The notes below the pieces were generated by a model. It was not told where the DNA came from. It worked only from the letters and a program-made list of their open reading frames with translations, and did not search any database. Both the position numbers and the translations under genes were made by a program. A DNA stretch of 64,000 nucleotides, from positions 217,001 to 281,000 of the forward strand of contig NZ_JAOQNG010000004.1 in NCBI RefSeq assembly GCF_025961225.1, written 5' to 3'. Shown here piece after piece: positions 33,360 to 42,621 of this stretch (its first letter is position 1; the number at the start of each line of letters is the position of its first letter). The stretch comes from Azospirillum canadense. Its GTDB lineage: Bacteria; Pseudomonadota; Alphaproteobacteria; Azospirillales; Azospirillaceae.

Positions 33360-34592
33360 ATGAGCCTGTTCAGCGCCATGCGGTCCGGCGTCAGCGGCAT
33401 GTCCGCGCAAAGCTCGCGGATGGCCGCCATTTCGGACAACATCAGCAATTCGGCCACCATCGGCTACAAGCGGGCGGCGGTCGATTTCTCGACGCTGGTG
33501 ACCTCGTCCGGGTCGGACACGAGCTATTCGGCCGGCGGCGTGCGCTCGAACATCCATTATCAGGTGACCAAGGACGGGACGCTCCAGGGCACCCAGTCGG
33601 CCACCGACATGGCCATCGACGGCGGCGGGTTCTTCGTCATCGCCAACCACGCCAACGCTGCCGACGGGGCACCGAGCTACGCGCTGACCCGCGCCGGCAG
33701 CTTTCAGCCGGACGACCAGGGATACCTGCGCAACAGCGCCGGCCAGTATCTCCAGGCCTGGAAGCTGAACCCAGACGGTTCCCTGCCCTCGGTCAGCAAG
33801 ACCAGCTTCGACGGCTTGCAGGCCGTGTCCGTCGCCGGACTCGCCTATGGCGGGGCGAAGACGACGGCGATGAATTTCTCCGGCAACCTGCCGGCCCAGG
33901 CCGCGACGGGCACCCGCTTCGACACCTCCACCAGCCTGTATGATGGCATCGGCACCCCGCGCGACGTCACGCTGACCTGGACGAAGACCGCCAACCCCAA
34001 CGAATGGACGGTCGCCGTCGCGGGGCCGACCGGCTACACCGTGTCCCCGGCGAGCAGCACGGTGACCTTCGACGCCACGGGGCCGAACGCCGGGCTGCCG
34101 TCCGCGGCGATTCCGCCCATCACCCTGACCTCCCCGGCGTCACCCAGTTCCGACACGGTGACGCTCAGCCTCGGCAACGTCACGCAGCTGAACGGCGACT
34201 ATGTCCCGCAGCTGGTCGGCGACGGCGCCAAAGCCGGACAGGTCAGCTCGGTCGAGGTCGACAAGGGCGGAAAGCTGTGGGCCATCTACGACAACGGCGC
34301 GCGCCAGGCGCTCTACCAAGTGCCCATCGCCAACGTGGTGAACCCGGACGGGCTGACCGTTCAGGACGGCAACAGCTTCACGCTGGGCGCCGACAGCGGC
34401 GCGCTGACGCTCGGCGCCGGGAACAGCGGCAAGACGGGGGCGGTGGCCGGCTACGCTCTGGAGCAGTCGAACGTCGACATCGCGGACGAGCTGGTGTCGC
34501 TGATCGAGACGCAGCGCGCCTATTCCTCCAACGCGACCATCGTCCGCACCGCCGACGAGATGGTCGACGAAACCAACCGCCTGAAGCGCTGA
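33360..34592 (+). CDS. flgE: Flagellar hook protein FlgE
   Basis: FlgE polymerises into the hook. The 410-residue product has the D0 start motif SLFSAMRSGVSGMSAQSSRM and SDNISNSATIGYKRAAVDFS, the central GGFFVIANHA, and the C-terminal EQSNVDIADELVSLIETQRA. An SD-like GAGGATC precedes the ATG. It begins the rightward hook/filament-junction operon. Confidence 0.95.
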   Translation: MSLFSAMRSGVSGMSAQSSRMAAISDNISNSATIGYKRAAVDFSTLVTSSGSDTSYSAGGVRSNIHYQVTKDGTLQGTQSATDMAIDGGGFFVIANHANAADGAPSYALTRAGSFQPDDQGYLRNSAGQYLQAWKLNPDGSLPSVSKTSFDGLQAVSVAGLAYGGAKTTAMNFSGNLPAQAATGTRFDTSTSLYDGIGTPRDVTLTWTKTANPNEWTVAVAGPTGYTVSPASSTVTFDATGPNAGLPSAAIPPITLTSPASPSSDTVTLSLGNVTQLNGDYVPQLVGDGAKAGQVSSVEVDKGGKLWAIYDNGARQALYQVPIANVVNPDGLTVQDGNSFTLGADSGALTLGAGNSGKTGAVAGYALEQSNVDIADELVSLIETQRAYSSNATIVRTADEMVDETNRLKR

Positions 34593-34617
34593 CGCCACCG
34601 GATCGGGAGACCCTGCC

Positions 34618-36015
34618 ATGAGCCTTCAGACGGCCCTGACCGCCGCCCTGTCCGGTCTGCGCGCGACCCAGCAGCAGGCTGCGCTCGTCTCGCACAACAT
34701 CAGCAACGCCACCACCCCCGGCTTTGTCCGCAAGGAGCTGGACCTGTCCACTGCCGTCACTGGCGGGCTGGGTCAAGGTGTCCGCGTGGACGGCGTGGCC
34801 CGCCGGGTGGACGAGCTGCTGATCCGCGACGCGCGGTTCGAGCAGAGCCGCTACACCGCGCAGGAGGCGCGGGCCTCCGCTCTAGCCGACTACGCCAACG
34901 TGCTGGGCCAGCCGCAGGACGAGCGGTCGGTGTCCACGGCGCTGGCGAAGCTCCAGCAAGCCTTCTCCACGTTGCGCGACCAGTCCGACAACGAGGCCGC
35001 CCAGGCCGCGGTGGTGGACAAGGCCGACGCGCTGGTCCGCCGCCTGCACGACACCGCCGCCGCGGCGACCGCCGCGCAGGCCGACGCGAAGGGACGCCTG
35101 CAATCCTCCGTCGATCAGGTCAACACCGCCCTGGTCCGCGTCGGGGAGCTGAACGGCGCCATCGCTCGCCAGACCGCGCAGGGCGCTGACACCAGCGATC
35201 TGCGCGACCAGCGCGACCGGCTGCTCGACCAGGTGTCGGAGGAGATCGGCATCCGCACCTACACCCGCGACACCGGCGAGGTGGTGGTGATGACCCGCAA
35301 CGGCCAGACGCTGCTGGACCGCGAACTGCCGGCCGGCGCGCAGCCGTTGCAACTGGTGGGCAACGACCTGATGGCCGGCGGCAAGGTGATCTCCGGCAAC
35401 CCGGACCAGGACATCCAGAGCGGCCGCATCATGGGCTACGCCCAGGCCGCCTTCCAGGACATGCCGCGGGCGCTGGCGCAGCTGGATCAGTTGGCCGCCG
35501 GCCTCGTCCAGCAGTTCCAGGGGGCGGAGGCTGACCCGACGCAGCCCGGCCTGTTCACCGACGCCGGTGCCGCTTACGGTTCTACCGCCGGGTTGGCCGG
35601 GCGCATCACAGTGAACGACGCCGTCCGCACCGCGACCTGGAAGGTGCAGAGCGGCGTGCAGGCCACCGCCCCGCTCGCCCCCGGCGACCAGACGCAGATC
35701 GACCGCTACCTGGGCGCTTTCACCGCGACCCGCGCCTTCGCGGCGCCGGACCTGCCGGTCAGCGCGACGCTGGGCGAGTTTGCCACCAGCCTGGTGTCCA
35801 CCCAGCAGGGCTACCGCACCACCGCGGAATCCGACCTGACGACGCGCAAGATCAGCGCCGACGCGCTGAACAACGCCCGCATCAACCGCGACGGCGTCAA
35901 CGTCGACGACGAGATGCAGAAGCTTCTGCTGATCGAGCAGAGCTATGGCGCCAGCGCCCAGGTGATCCAGGTCGCCGGGCGGATGCTCGACACGCTGCTC
36001 CAGCTGCGGAACTGA
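34618..36015 (+). CDS. flgK: Hook-associated protein FlgK (HAP1)
   Basis: FlgK joins hook to filament. The 465-residue product starts SLQTALTAALSGLRATQQQA and SHNISNATTPGFVRKELDL, and its C terminus ends NVDDEMQKLLLIEQSYGASA with a final amphipathic helix. It is shorter than enterobacterial FlgK, as usual in this class. The gene follows flgE by 25 bases. Confidence 0.93.
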   Translation: MSLQTALTAALSGLRATQQQAALVSHNISNATTPGFVRKELDLSTAVTGGLGQGVRVDGVARRVDELLIRDARFEQSRYTAQEARASALADYANVLGQPQDERSVSTALAKLQQAFSTLRDQSDNEAAQAAVVDKADALVRRLHDTAAAATAAQADAKGRLQSSVDQVNTALVRVGELNGAIARQTAQGADTSDLRDQRDRLLDQVSEEIGIRTYTRDTGEVVVMTRNGQTLLDRELPAGAQPLQLVGNDLMAGGKVISGNPDQDIQSGRIMGYAQAAFQDMPRALAQLDQLAAGLVQQFQGAEADPTQPGLFTDAGAAYGSTAGLAGRITVNDAVRTATWKVQSGVQATAPLAPGDQTQIDRYLGAFTATRAFAAPDLPVSATLGEFATSLVSTQQGYRTTAESDLTTRKISADALNNARINRDGVNVDDEMQKLLLIEQSYGASAQVIQVAGRMLDTLLQLRN

Positions 36016-36019
36016 TCCC

Positions 36020-37123
36020 ATGATCTACAACAGCGTTTCCACCGTCGGCCTCAGCCTCCGCCTCCAGACCGCGGCGACCGCGCTGCAATTGGAGCAGCTG
36101 CGCAACAACGACGAGATCGCCAGCGGCAAGCATTTCGACGTCGCCCAGGCGCTGGGCGCCCGGACCGGCCACGACATCGCGCTGCGCAACCTGTACGACG
36201 AGACCGACCAGTTCCAGAAGTCGGCCGCCCTGCTGCAAGGGCGCATGACGACGATGGACAGCGCGCTGACCAACATCCTGGCCGCCGGGCAGGACGTGCT
36301 GGCCGCCGCCTCCACCGGGCTGGGCCAGCCGTCGCCGACCGGCACGTCGTTGCAGGTGCGGGCGCGCGGGGTGCTGGACCAGGTGGTCGGCATGCTGAAC
36401 GCCTCCTCCGGCAACGGCTACCTGTTCGGCGGCGTGGAGGTGAAGACCCCGCCGATGCGCGCGGTGCAGGGCGACGCCTCCGGCCTGCCGGCGCCGATGA
36501 GCATCGTGCAGGACGCCATCAGCGCGGCGAGCGGCGGGGCCAGCGCGCCCCAGACGGCGGCTGATACGGCCGCGGTGGTGGCGACGCTGGGCGACCTGTT
36601 CGCGGTGCGCGACCCCGCCCTGCCCCCTCCCCCGCCGCTGACGCAGGGTTTCGAGGGCGGCTTCTACGTGGGGGCAACGGCGATGCAGCCGGGCGGAGCG
36701 GCGACGCCGCGTTTGTCGGGCCGGCCGGACCGCACGACCGACATTCCCTACGGCGTCCAGGCCAACGACCCGGCCATGCGCGACCTGTTGCAGGGGCTGT
36801 ACATGCTGACCAGCGTCGACACCAGCAAGCTGCCGCAGGACGCCTACCAGCCCTACATGCAGGCGGCGGTCGGCAAGGTCTCCGCCGGGCTGGACGGGGT
36901 GCGCAACGCCACCGCGCAGCTGGGCAGCCAGCGCCAGCAGGTCGACGAGATCGCCGAACGTCACGCGGCCCAGCTGAAGATCCTGAACGACCAGATCGAC
37001 GCCCTGGAAGGCGTGGACCCGGCGGAGAGCAGCGTCCGGCTGAACCAGCTGGAGGCGCAGATCGAGGCGACCTCCGCCGCGACCGCCCGCATTTCCCGGA
37101 TGCACCTGTCCAATTACCTCTAG
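36020..37123 (+). CDS. flgL: Hook-associated protein FlgL (HAP3)
   Basis: The 367-residue product has flagellin-like N- and C-terminal helices (MIYNSVSTVGLSLRLQTAAT; LNQLEAQIEATSAATARI) and a variable middle, as in FlgL. The order flgE-flgK-flgL supports the name over flagellin. The start lies four bases after the flgK stop. A proline-rich turn (PALPPPPPL) interrupts the middle domain. Confidence 0.85.
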   Translation: MIYNSVSTVGLSLRLQTAATALQLEQLRNNDEIASGKHFDVAQALGARTGHDIALRNLYDETDQFQKSAALLQGRMTTMDSALTNILAAGQDVLAAASTGLGQPSPTGTSLQVRARGVLDQVVGMLNASSGNGYLFGGVEVKTPPMRAVQGDASGLPAPMSIVQDAISAASGGASAPQTAADTAAVVATLGDLFAVRDPALPPPPPLTQGFEGGFYVGATAMQPGGAATPRLSGRPDRTTDIPYGVQANDPAMRDLLQGLYMLTSVDTSKLPQDAYQPYMQAAVGKVSAGLDGVRNATAQLGSQRQQVDEIAERHAAQLKILNDQIDALEGVDPAESSVRLNQLEAQIEATSAATARISRMHLSNYL

Positions 37124-37140
37124 GCCAAGGCAGAACGCCC

Positions 37141-38283
37141 GTGCCGATTGACCGCTCGCCCCTACGCTGTACGACCCGTGCCGTCCTGATGGCCGCTGGC
37201 CTTGCGCTTGCCGTTCTGGGCCCTGCCCTGCCTGCGGCGGCGCAGACGCGGGTGAAGGACCTCGTGGCCTTCGACGGCGTGCGCCGCAACCAGCTGATCG
37301 GCTATGGCCTCGTGGTCGGGCTGAACGGCACGGGCGACCGGCTGATCAACACGCCCTTCACGGAGCAGAGCCTGAAGGGCATGCTGGAGCGGCTGGGCAT
37401 CAACACCCGCGACGAGGTTCTGCGCACCCGCAACGCCGCGGCGGTGATGGTCACCGCCTCCCTGCCCCCCTTCGCGCGCCAGGGGACGACCATCGACATC
37501 ACCGTGTCGGCGCTGGGCGACGCCACCAGCCTGCTGGGCGGCACGTTGCTGGTCACGCCGCTGCTGGGTGCGGACGGGCAGGCCTACGCCGTGGCGCAAG
37601 GGGCGCTGTCGGTCAGCGGCTTCTCGGTCGGCGGGAGTGCGGCCAACGTGACCAAGGGTGTGCCGACCAGCGCCCGCGTCGCCAATGGCGCGATCGTGGA
37701 GCGGGAGCTGAAGTTCGCGCTGGACGAGGTCGCCGGCGTGCGCATGGCGCTGCGCAACCCGGACTTCACCACCGCCAACCGCATCGCCGACGCGGTGAAC
37801 GTCCGGCTGGGCAACGGCAACGCCCGCGTGCTGGACGCCACCACCGTGGACGTGCGCATCCCGCCACGCTACACGGGCGCTGTCGCCCGGTTGATCGGCG
37901 ACATCGAGCTGCTGACCGTCCGCCCGGATGGCGTCGCCCGCGTTGTGGTGGACGAGCGCAGCGGCACGGTCGTCATTGGCGACGATGTGCGCATCAGCAA
38001 GGTCGCCATCACCCAGGGCAACCTGACCGTCCGCGTGGTGGAGACGCCGCAGGTTTCGCAGCCGCAGCCCTTCTCCGACGGGCAGACCGTCGTCGTGCCG
38101 CGCACCGACGTGCAGGTGCAGGAGGGCAACGGCCGCCAGTTCGTCACCATCGGCGGCAACGTCAGCCTCCAGCAGCTTGTCAACGGGCTGAACGCGCTGG
38201 GCGTGGGGCCGCGCGACATGGTCGCCATCCTCCAGGCCATCAAGGCGGCGGGCGCCCTGCACGCCGATCTGGAAATCATCTGA
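37141..38283 (+). CDS. flgI: Flagellar P-ring protein FlgI
   Basis: FlgI forms the periplasmic P ring. The 380-residue precursor has a signal peptide ending PAAAQ and the family motifs RVKDLVAFDGVRRNQLIGYG, LVVGLNGTGDRLINTPFTEQ, RNAAAVMVTASLPPFARQGT and LVNGLNALGVGPRDMVAILQ. The protein is complete. It lies 17 bases after flgL. Confidence 0.96.
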   Translation: MPIDRSPLRCTTRAVLMAAGLALAVLGPALPAAAQTRVKDLVAFDGVRRNQLIGYGLVVGLNGTGDRLINTPFTEQSLKGMLERLGINTRDEVLRTRNAAAVMVTASLPPFARQGTTIDITVSALGDATSLLGGTLLVTPLLGADGQAYAVAQGALSVSGFSVGGSAANVTKGVPTSARVANGAIVERELKFALDEVAGVRMALRNPDFTTANRIADAVNVRLGNGNARVLDATTVDVRIPPRYTGAVARLIGDIELLTVRPDGVARVVVDERSGTVVIGDDVRISKVAITQGNLTVRVVETPQVSQPQPFSDGQTVVVPRTDVQVQEGNGRQFVTIGGNVSLQQLVNGLNALGVGPRDMVAILQAIKAAGALHADLEII

Positions 38284-38301
38284 GGACAGGACAACAGCGC
38301 C

Positions 38302-38619
38302 ATGGACGTGACCGCCCTCCCCTCCCCTGCTCCCGCTTCAGTGCGGACCGCAGGCACCGGCAAGACACCCGACCCGGCGCAGCGCGCTGCCAAGGATTTC
38401 GAGGCGATGATGGTCGGCCAGATGCTGGAGTCCATGTTCGCGGGCGTCGACGCAGGCAGCGCCTTCGGCGGTGGCCAGGGCGAGCGGACGTGGCGCAGCT
38501 TCATGCTCCAGGAATACGGCAAGGCGATTGCTGAGGCCGGCACGCTGGGCATTGGCCGCATGGTGCAGGCCGACGTGGCGCGGCTCTACGCGCAACAGAA
38601 CGAGGGTGCCGGGGCATGA
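38302..38619 (+). CDS. flgJ: Rod-binding protein FlgJ-like (scaffold domain only)
   Basis: The 105-residue product contains the rod-binding domain (AKDFEAMMVGQMLESMF, then TWRSFMLQEYGKAIAEAG). The muramidase domain of enterobacterial FlgJ is missing, as is usual in alphaproteobacteria, where a separate lytic enzyme is used. The last four bases overlap the next gene (ATGA). Confidence 0.85.
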   Translation: MDVTALPSPAPASVRTAGTGKTPDPAQRAAKDFEAMMVGQMLESMFAGVDAGSAFGGGQGERTWRSFMLQEYGKAIAEAGTLGIGRMVQADVARLYAQQNEGAGA

Positions 38620-39140
38620 GCCGCCGTTTCAAGGACCTGATCCGCGAGTTCGCCCCGGACGCCAAGCCGGAAGCACCTGTGCCGGACGTCGTGGCGGAAC
38701 CGGAAGCGCCCACGCTCGCCGACGGCCCGACCGCCGTGGTCATGACCGCCTTCCTGGACGCGGTGGCCGAGCTGACCGCGCTGCTGGAGGAAGAGACGGC
38801 GGCCATCGCTGCCGGCGCGCTGGACGGGCTGGAGGGCTTTGCCCGGCGCAAGCAGGCCATGGCCGACCGGCTGGACGGCATCATGGCCGAGGCGAACGCG
38901 GCCCCCTTGCGCCTGACCGACGACCTGCGCGCGATGATCCTGGACCGGGTGGAGCGGCTGGACCGCGCCATCAACGCCAACGCCGCCGGGCTGGTGGCGA
39001 TGCGCCGGGCGGTGCTGGCGATCAACCGCAGCCTGCTGTCCGCGCTGGAGAAGGCGGCGAGCGACGGGCTCTATGCACCGACCGGACAGGCGGTGCGGCC
39101 GGTCGAGCTGTCGGCCGCGGGGCTGAACGCGGAGCTGTGA
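38616..39140 (+). CDS. FlgN-like flagellar export chaperone
   Basis: The 174-residue helical protein (AVVMTAFLDAVAELTALLEEE, then KQAMADRLDGIMAEAN) has the charged helical hairpin of FlgN and comes last in the hook operon. FlgN chaperones FlgK and FlgL, both encoded here. The head of about 40 residues is Pro/Glu-rich. The assignment depends on position and helix pattern. Confidence 0.65.
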   Translation: MSRRFKDLIREFAPDAKPEAPVPDVVAEPEAPTLADGPTAVVMTAFLDAVAELTALLEEETAAIAAGALDGLEGFARRKQAMADRLDGIMAEANAAPLRLTDDLRAMILDRVERLDRAINANAAGLVAMRRAVLAINRSLLSALEKAASDGLYAPTGQAVRPVELSAAGLNAEL

Positions 39141-39161
39141 CGGCCTAAGGTTCGGCGGGCG

Positions 39162-39290
39162 TCAGCGCGCCAGGAACAGCGCCAATGCGGCGGCGATCGG
39201 AGCCAGTGTGAGGATGCCGACTGCGGCCACGCGTTCGGCCGGGCTCCACGAAGCCCAGTCGCGCTGAATCGAGGAAAAGAGCGACTTCAT
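39162..39290 (-). CDS. Small single-helix membrane protein (42 aa)
   Basis: The sequence MKSLFSSIQRDWASWSPAER is followed by a clear membrane helix (VGILTLAPIAAALALFLA). An excellent Shine-Dalgarno (GGAGGGG) lies 4-10 bases upstream on the minus strand, which favours real translation. The in-frame upstream extension has no support. The function is unknown. Confidence 0.5.
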   Translation of the reverse strand: MKSLFSSIQRDWASWSPAERVAAVGILTLAPIAAALALFLAR

Positions 39291-39869
39291 ATCCCCTCCA
39301 GGCCCGAACAGTCCGAACGCCTTTGCTGCGCCAACGCGCTTGCTGCGGTGCATATAAGATACGTACTGGACGGTTGTTTGGCTTGTGATCGCGACAGCGT
39401 CGGCGCGAAATTTCAGGCAGTGATGCACGGCAGCAACAGCTCCGTCTGCGTTCCGATTTTTCCACATCGAGGTACGGCTTTCGGCCGAGGAAACGTATTT
39501 GGTGACCGGCATCCGCCTCAGCGCCGTTGCGGTCCTGCCAACAATCGGTGTGGCCGTTTGCTTCAATGTGTCAAAGGGTTGGTCAAGTAAATACGCCTGA
39601 GCGCGTGCGATGACTCCACTTATATTCGAGGCGTTCGCAGGTTTTGTCTTGTTATCATTTGCGATCGGCGGCGTTCTGGTGGAATAAGATCCACCAAAAA
39701 CGCCGTGGATTGGGATCGATGTGGAAACGGGTGTTTCCAAGCGGTCTTTGAAAGCGCTGGAAATGACGCTGGCGAGGCGGCCGGAGCGAGTGCCCCTGCT
39801 CCGCATCGGCCGCGCTTTGCCCGGCGCGACCGGCCGATGAACACTCAATCAGCACGAAGGATTCGAACC
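39291..39869. other. Low-GC gene-poor stretch (579 bases) before the EEP gene
   Basis: Base composition drops (stretches such as GTTATCATTTGCGATC), unlike the rest of the window. Frames exist on both strands, but none shows conserved motifs, a good start site or codon use like the neighbours. It may be a remnant of acquired DNA. A promoter for the EEP gene must lie in its right part. Confidence 0.5.
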
Positions 39870-40595
39870 ATGGCATTGCGTGTCGCAAGCTGGAACGTCT
39901 ACCACGGGGCCATCAACGGCGTGCAGCCGCAGACCCGGATGACGAATTTCGCGGCCTATTGCTGGGGCCTCGCCCCGCGCGTGGACATCATCTCCTTTCA
40001 GGAAGTTCCCATTGCGATGATGGGGAACCTGCCAAACGTGGTGAACGGAACCGGCTACAATTATCTGCGGGCCGCCGGCGAGTATCCGGCCTACCCGCCG
40101 GGCCTGGCGCCCGCGACGAACAAGCTGGGCGACGGCTACGCCGTGCTCTACAACCCGACCCGCGTTGCCCCGGTCGGCATCGCCGCACGTGGAGACATGC
40201 CCTTCATCAATGCGGCGAATTTCAAGATTACGGAGGGACAGAGCCAAGGGCGTCCCCCGGTCGGCTGCGTTTTCCAGCGCACAGGGGACCCGACGGTGCA
40301 GTTCAATTTCGCCGATTGGCACAACGAGACCGGCGCCTGGGCCGATCCGGCGATCGTCGGCCTTCACAACACCTATGTCCCGCTGGCCGCGGATTCGGTG
40401 ATCGCCGGCGACTTCAACGTCAAGGCGGCGGCGTTGGCAGCCTCGCGCTTCCCACGATGGGACGCCGTCTACAACAATGTCGACTTCATCCTGACCAACC
40501 GGACGGTGGCAGCCGTGGAACCTCCCCTGATCGGGAACTATGTCAGCGACGCCCATTACGCGATCATGGCCGACGTGGCCATTCCGGGCTTCTGA
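39870..40595 (+). CDS. Endonuclease/exonuclease/phosphatase (DNase I/CdtB-type) protein
   Basis: The 241-residue protein has the EEP catalytic set: ASWNVYHG (N9), IISFQEVP (E45), FADWHNETG (H151), IAGDFNVK (D181, N183) and SDAHYAIM (D227, H229). All expected metal and acid-base residues are visible. Members cleave DNA, RNA or phospholipid head groups; the short length recalls DNase I and the CdtB toxin subunit. No signal peptide is seen. I chose the ATG after AAGG, since the longer frame has no conserved residues. It is convergent with parB and has no operon partner. Confidence 0.75.
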   Translation: MALRVASWNVYHGAINGVQPQTRMTNFAAYCWGLAPRVDIISFQEVPIAMMGNLPNVVNGTGYNYLRAAGEYPAYPPGLAPATNKLGDGYAVLYNPTRVAPVGIAARGDMPFINAANFKITEGQSQGRPPVGCVFQRTGDPTVQFNFADWHNETGAWADPAIVGLHNTYVPLAADSVIAGDFNVKAAALAASRFPRWDAVYNNVDFILTNRTVAAVEPPLIGNYVSDAHYAIMADVAIPGF

Positions 40596-40630
40596 CGAGC
40601 AGGGTCGCAGGGCGGGCAGGGGTGTTTTGG

Positions 40631-40705
40631 TTTCGACTTCGAAAGCGCGCCTTGGTTGCTGGAGGTGAGAATTCCTGAAACCTAAGCGCGCTTTCGAGAT
40701 CGAAA
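40631..40705. repeat. Long inverted repeat between the EEP gene and parB
   Basis: The arms TTTCGACTTCGAAAGCGCGC (40631-40650) and its complement with two mismatches (40686-40705) flank a 35-base loop. The left arm also contains the palindrome CGAAAGCGCG-type core. It lies in a convergent gap, so a bidirectional terminator is possible. Adjacent parAB makes a centromere-like parS site an alternative. Confidence 0.6.
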
Positions 40706-40740
40706 GCCCAAGTCAATCGACCAGAGGCAGTCGACCAAAG

Positions 40741-41598
40741 TCACTCGCCCAGCAGGGCGTCGATGCGGCCGCGCAGGTCGCGGAGCAGGTCGCGGTGTTC
40801 CTTTTGCAGGGCGCCGCTGACCGATCCGATGGCGCTCAGGTCCTTGTCGATGCGGTTGATCGCCTTGCCGAGCACGCGCAGCGGCTCCGGGGAGGCCGGG
40901 TCCTTGCTCGCCCGCGCGGCACGGACCGACTGCACCGTCAGGCCGCCGGTGCGGGCCGACTTCCACAGGCGACGCACCTCCGCTTCGTCGCCGACGAAGG
41001 CCAGCTCCACCAGGGCGGAGCGGGACACGGCGTCGGGGTTCTCCCGGTATTCGGTCAGGATGTCGCCGGGCAGGTCCAGCACCTTCAGCCGCTTCGACAC
41101 CTCAGCCTCCGACACGCCAATGGCGGCGGCGACCTCGGCCTGGGCGTAGCCGTGGGCGTCGATCAGCTGGGACAGGCCGCGGGCGAGATCGATGGCGTCC
41201 AGGTCCACGCGCTGGACGTTCTCGATCAGCGCGATCTCCTCCGCCTTCCCCTTGGTGATGATCGCGGCGATGGTCGGGCGGCCGAGCCTCTGGTGGGCGC
41301 GCAGGCGCCGTTCGCCGGCGACCAGCCGGTAGACGCCCTTCTCCGCCGTCTCCTGGACCAGCACCGGCTGCTGGAGCCCGTGGCGCTCGATGGACTCGGC
41401 CAGCGAGGCGAGTGCGGCCTCGTCGAAGACGGTGCGCGGCTGGTCCGGGTTGGTGCGGATGTTGGCGACGTCGGCCTCGATCAGGCGGGGCAGGGTGCCC
41501 GTCAGGCCGAACATGCGGTCGGTCTCCAGCGCCGGGGCGGCGTTCTTCACCTGCAACACGGCGGCGGCGGTCTGGCGCGTCAGCTTCTTAGGCGGCAT
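40741..41598 (-). CDS. parB: ParB/RepB-family partition protein
   Basis: The 285-residue product has the ParB-N domain (ADVANIRTNPDQPRTVFD, then LVAGERRLRAHQRLGRPTI and EIALIENVQRVDLDAIDLA), a helix-turn-helix (YAQAEVAAAIGVSEAEVSKR) and a helical C terminus. ParB binds parS and works with ParA. It overlaps parA by 11 bases. The divergent sequence suggests a plasmid-type system rather than the chromosomal pair. Confidence 0.9.
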   Translation of the reverse strand: MPPKKLTRQTAAAVLQVKNAAPALETDRMFGLTGTLPRLIEADVANIRTNPDQPRTVFDEAALASLAESIERHGLQQPVLVQETAEKGVYRLVAGERRLRAHQRLGRPTIAAIITKGKAEEIALIENVQRVDLDAIDLARGLSQLIDAHGYAQAEVAAAIGVSEAEVSKRLKVLDLPGDILTEYRENPDAVSRSALVELAFVGDEAEVRRLWKSARTGGLTVQSVRAARASKDPASPEPLRVLGKAINRIDKDLSAIGSVSGALQKEHRDLLRDLRGRIDALLGE

Positions 41599-42610
41599 CG
41601 GCGGCCTCCCGGATGCGGCCGGCCGCCTTCAGCAGCGCACCGGCGATGGCGGCGTAGCTTTCCACGCCCGGCGCGCCGATGTCGGCGTCCAGCGTGATAA
41701 CGTTGGCCCCGGCGGCCTGCGCGTAAATCGTCGCGCGCGGCACCGGCGGGAACACCCGGTAGTCGGTGCCCCACAGCCGCCCGATGTCCTCCAGCGAGGA
41801 ACGGTCCTGCGTCTGGCGCGGGTTCAGCATGGTGGGCAGCACGCCCAGCACCTGGAGCCCCGGGTTCAGCCGGCGCTGGATGCGCGCAACCGTGTCCAGG
41901 AAGGCGTTCACGCCCAGGATGGCGTGCGGCTCCGCCTGGCAGGGGATCAGGACGTAGTCGGCGGCGGTCAGGGCGTTGATGGTCACCGCCCCCAGGTTCG
42001 GCGCGCAGTCGATCAGGATGAAGTCGTAACCGCCGCGCACCGTGTCCAGCATCTCCGCCATCGCGGTCTGCGCGTTGGTCAGGTTGCCCGGCAGCTCCGT
42101 GTCGGCGCTGGCCAGCGCGATGCTGGAGGGCACGACGTCCAACCCCTCCACGCCCGTCGGGCGGATGACGTCGGCCAGCTTCGCCTTGCCCATCAGCGCG
42201 TGGTAGAGCACGCGGCCCGCCTCGGTCAGCGTCACCACGTCGGCCTGCGGCACGCCGACATGCACCGTGGCGTTGCCCTGCGGGTCGGCGTCCACCAGCA
42301 GCACGCGGTTGCCCGATCGGGCCAGCATGAAGGCGACGTTGATGGAGGTGGCGGTCTTCGCCGTGCCGCCCTTCTGCAGGCCGACGGCGATCACCGTGCC
42401 GCGCCGCGGCGGTTCCGTCGGGGGCTGTTCCAGCGACAGCAGCAGCAGGCGGCCCAGCACGTCGCGGGGCAGGGCCTCCTTGCCCGTCTCCCACTTGCTC
42501 AGCCGCTGCTTGTCGTATTTGCGCCCGGTCAGTTCGTTGACGAACGCGGCCATCTGCGTCTGCGTGAGTCCGCGCTTCTCACGCAACGCCTTCAAATCTT
42601 CGCCGGTCAT
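41588..42610 (-). CDS. parA: ParA-type partition ATPase with N-terminal XRE helix-turn-helix
   Basis: The N-terminal 60 residues form an XRE domain (DLKALREKRGLTQTQMAAFV, then QRLSKWETGKE). The deviant Walker A (KGGTAKT, residues 80-86) with the signature lysine and the ParA core (LIDCAPNLGAVTINAL, VDADPQGNATVHVG) follow. The fusion fits type Ia plasmid ParA, which also represses its own operon. I start at the ATG with GAGGGGG upstream. The presence of this gene marks the replicon as a plasmid or chromid. Confidence 0.9.
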   Translation of the reverse strand: MTGEDLKALREKRGLTQTQMAAFVNELTGRKYDKQRLSKWETGKEALPRDVLGRLLLLSLEQPPTEPPRRGTVIAVGLQKGGTAKTATSINVAFMLARSGNRVLLVDADPQGNATVHVGVPQADVVTLTEAGRVLYHALMGKAKLADVIRPTGVEGLDVVPSSIALASADTELPGNLTNAQTAMAEMLDTVRGGYDFILIDCAPNLGAVTINALTAADYVLIPCQAEPHAILGVNAFLDTVARIQRRLNPGLQVLGVLPTMLNPRQTQDRSSLEDIGRLWGTDYRVFPPVPRATIYAQAAGANVITLDADIGAPGVESYAAIAGALLKAAGRIREAADAA

Positions 42611-42621
42611 TGCCCCCTCGT

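Noticed and set aside
36020..37123. Flagellin gene
   Set aside because: The flagellin-like ends are those of FlgL: the gene follows flgK and the middle domain lacks a flagellin pattern.
39348..39590. 80-residue frame in the low-GC patch
   Set aside because: No Shine-Dalgarno, cysteine-rich odd composition and no motif. It could be a remnant but cannot be supported as a gene.
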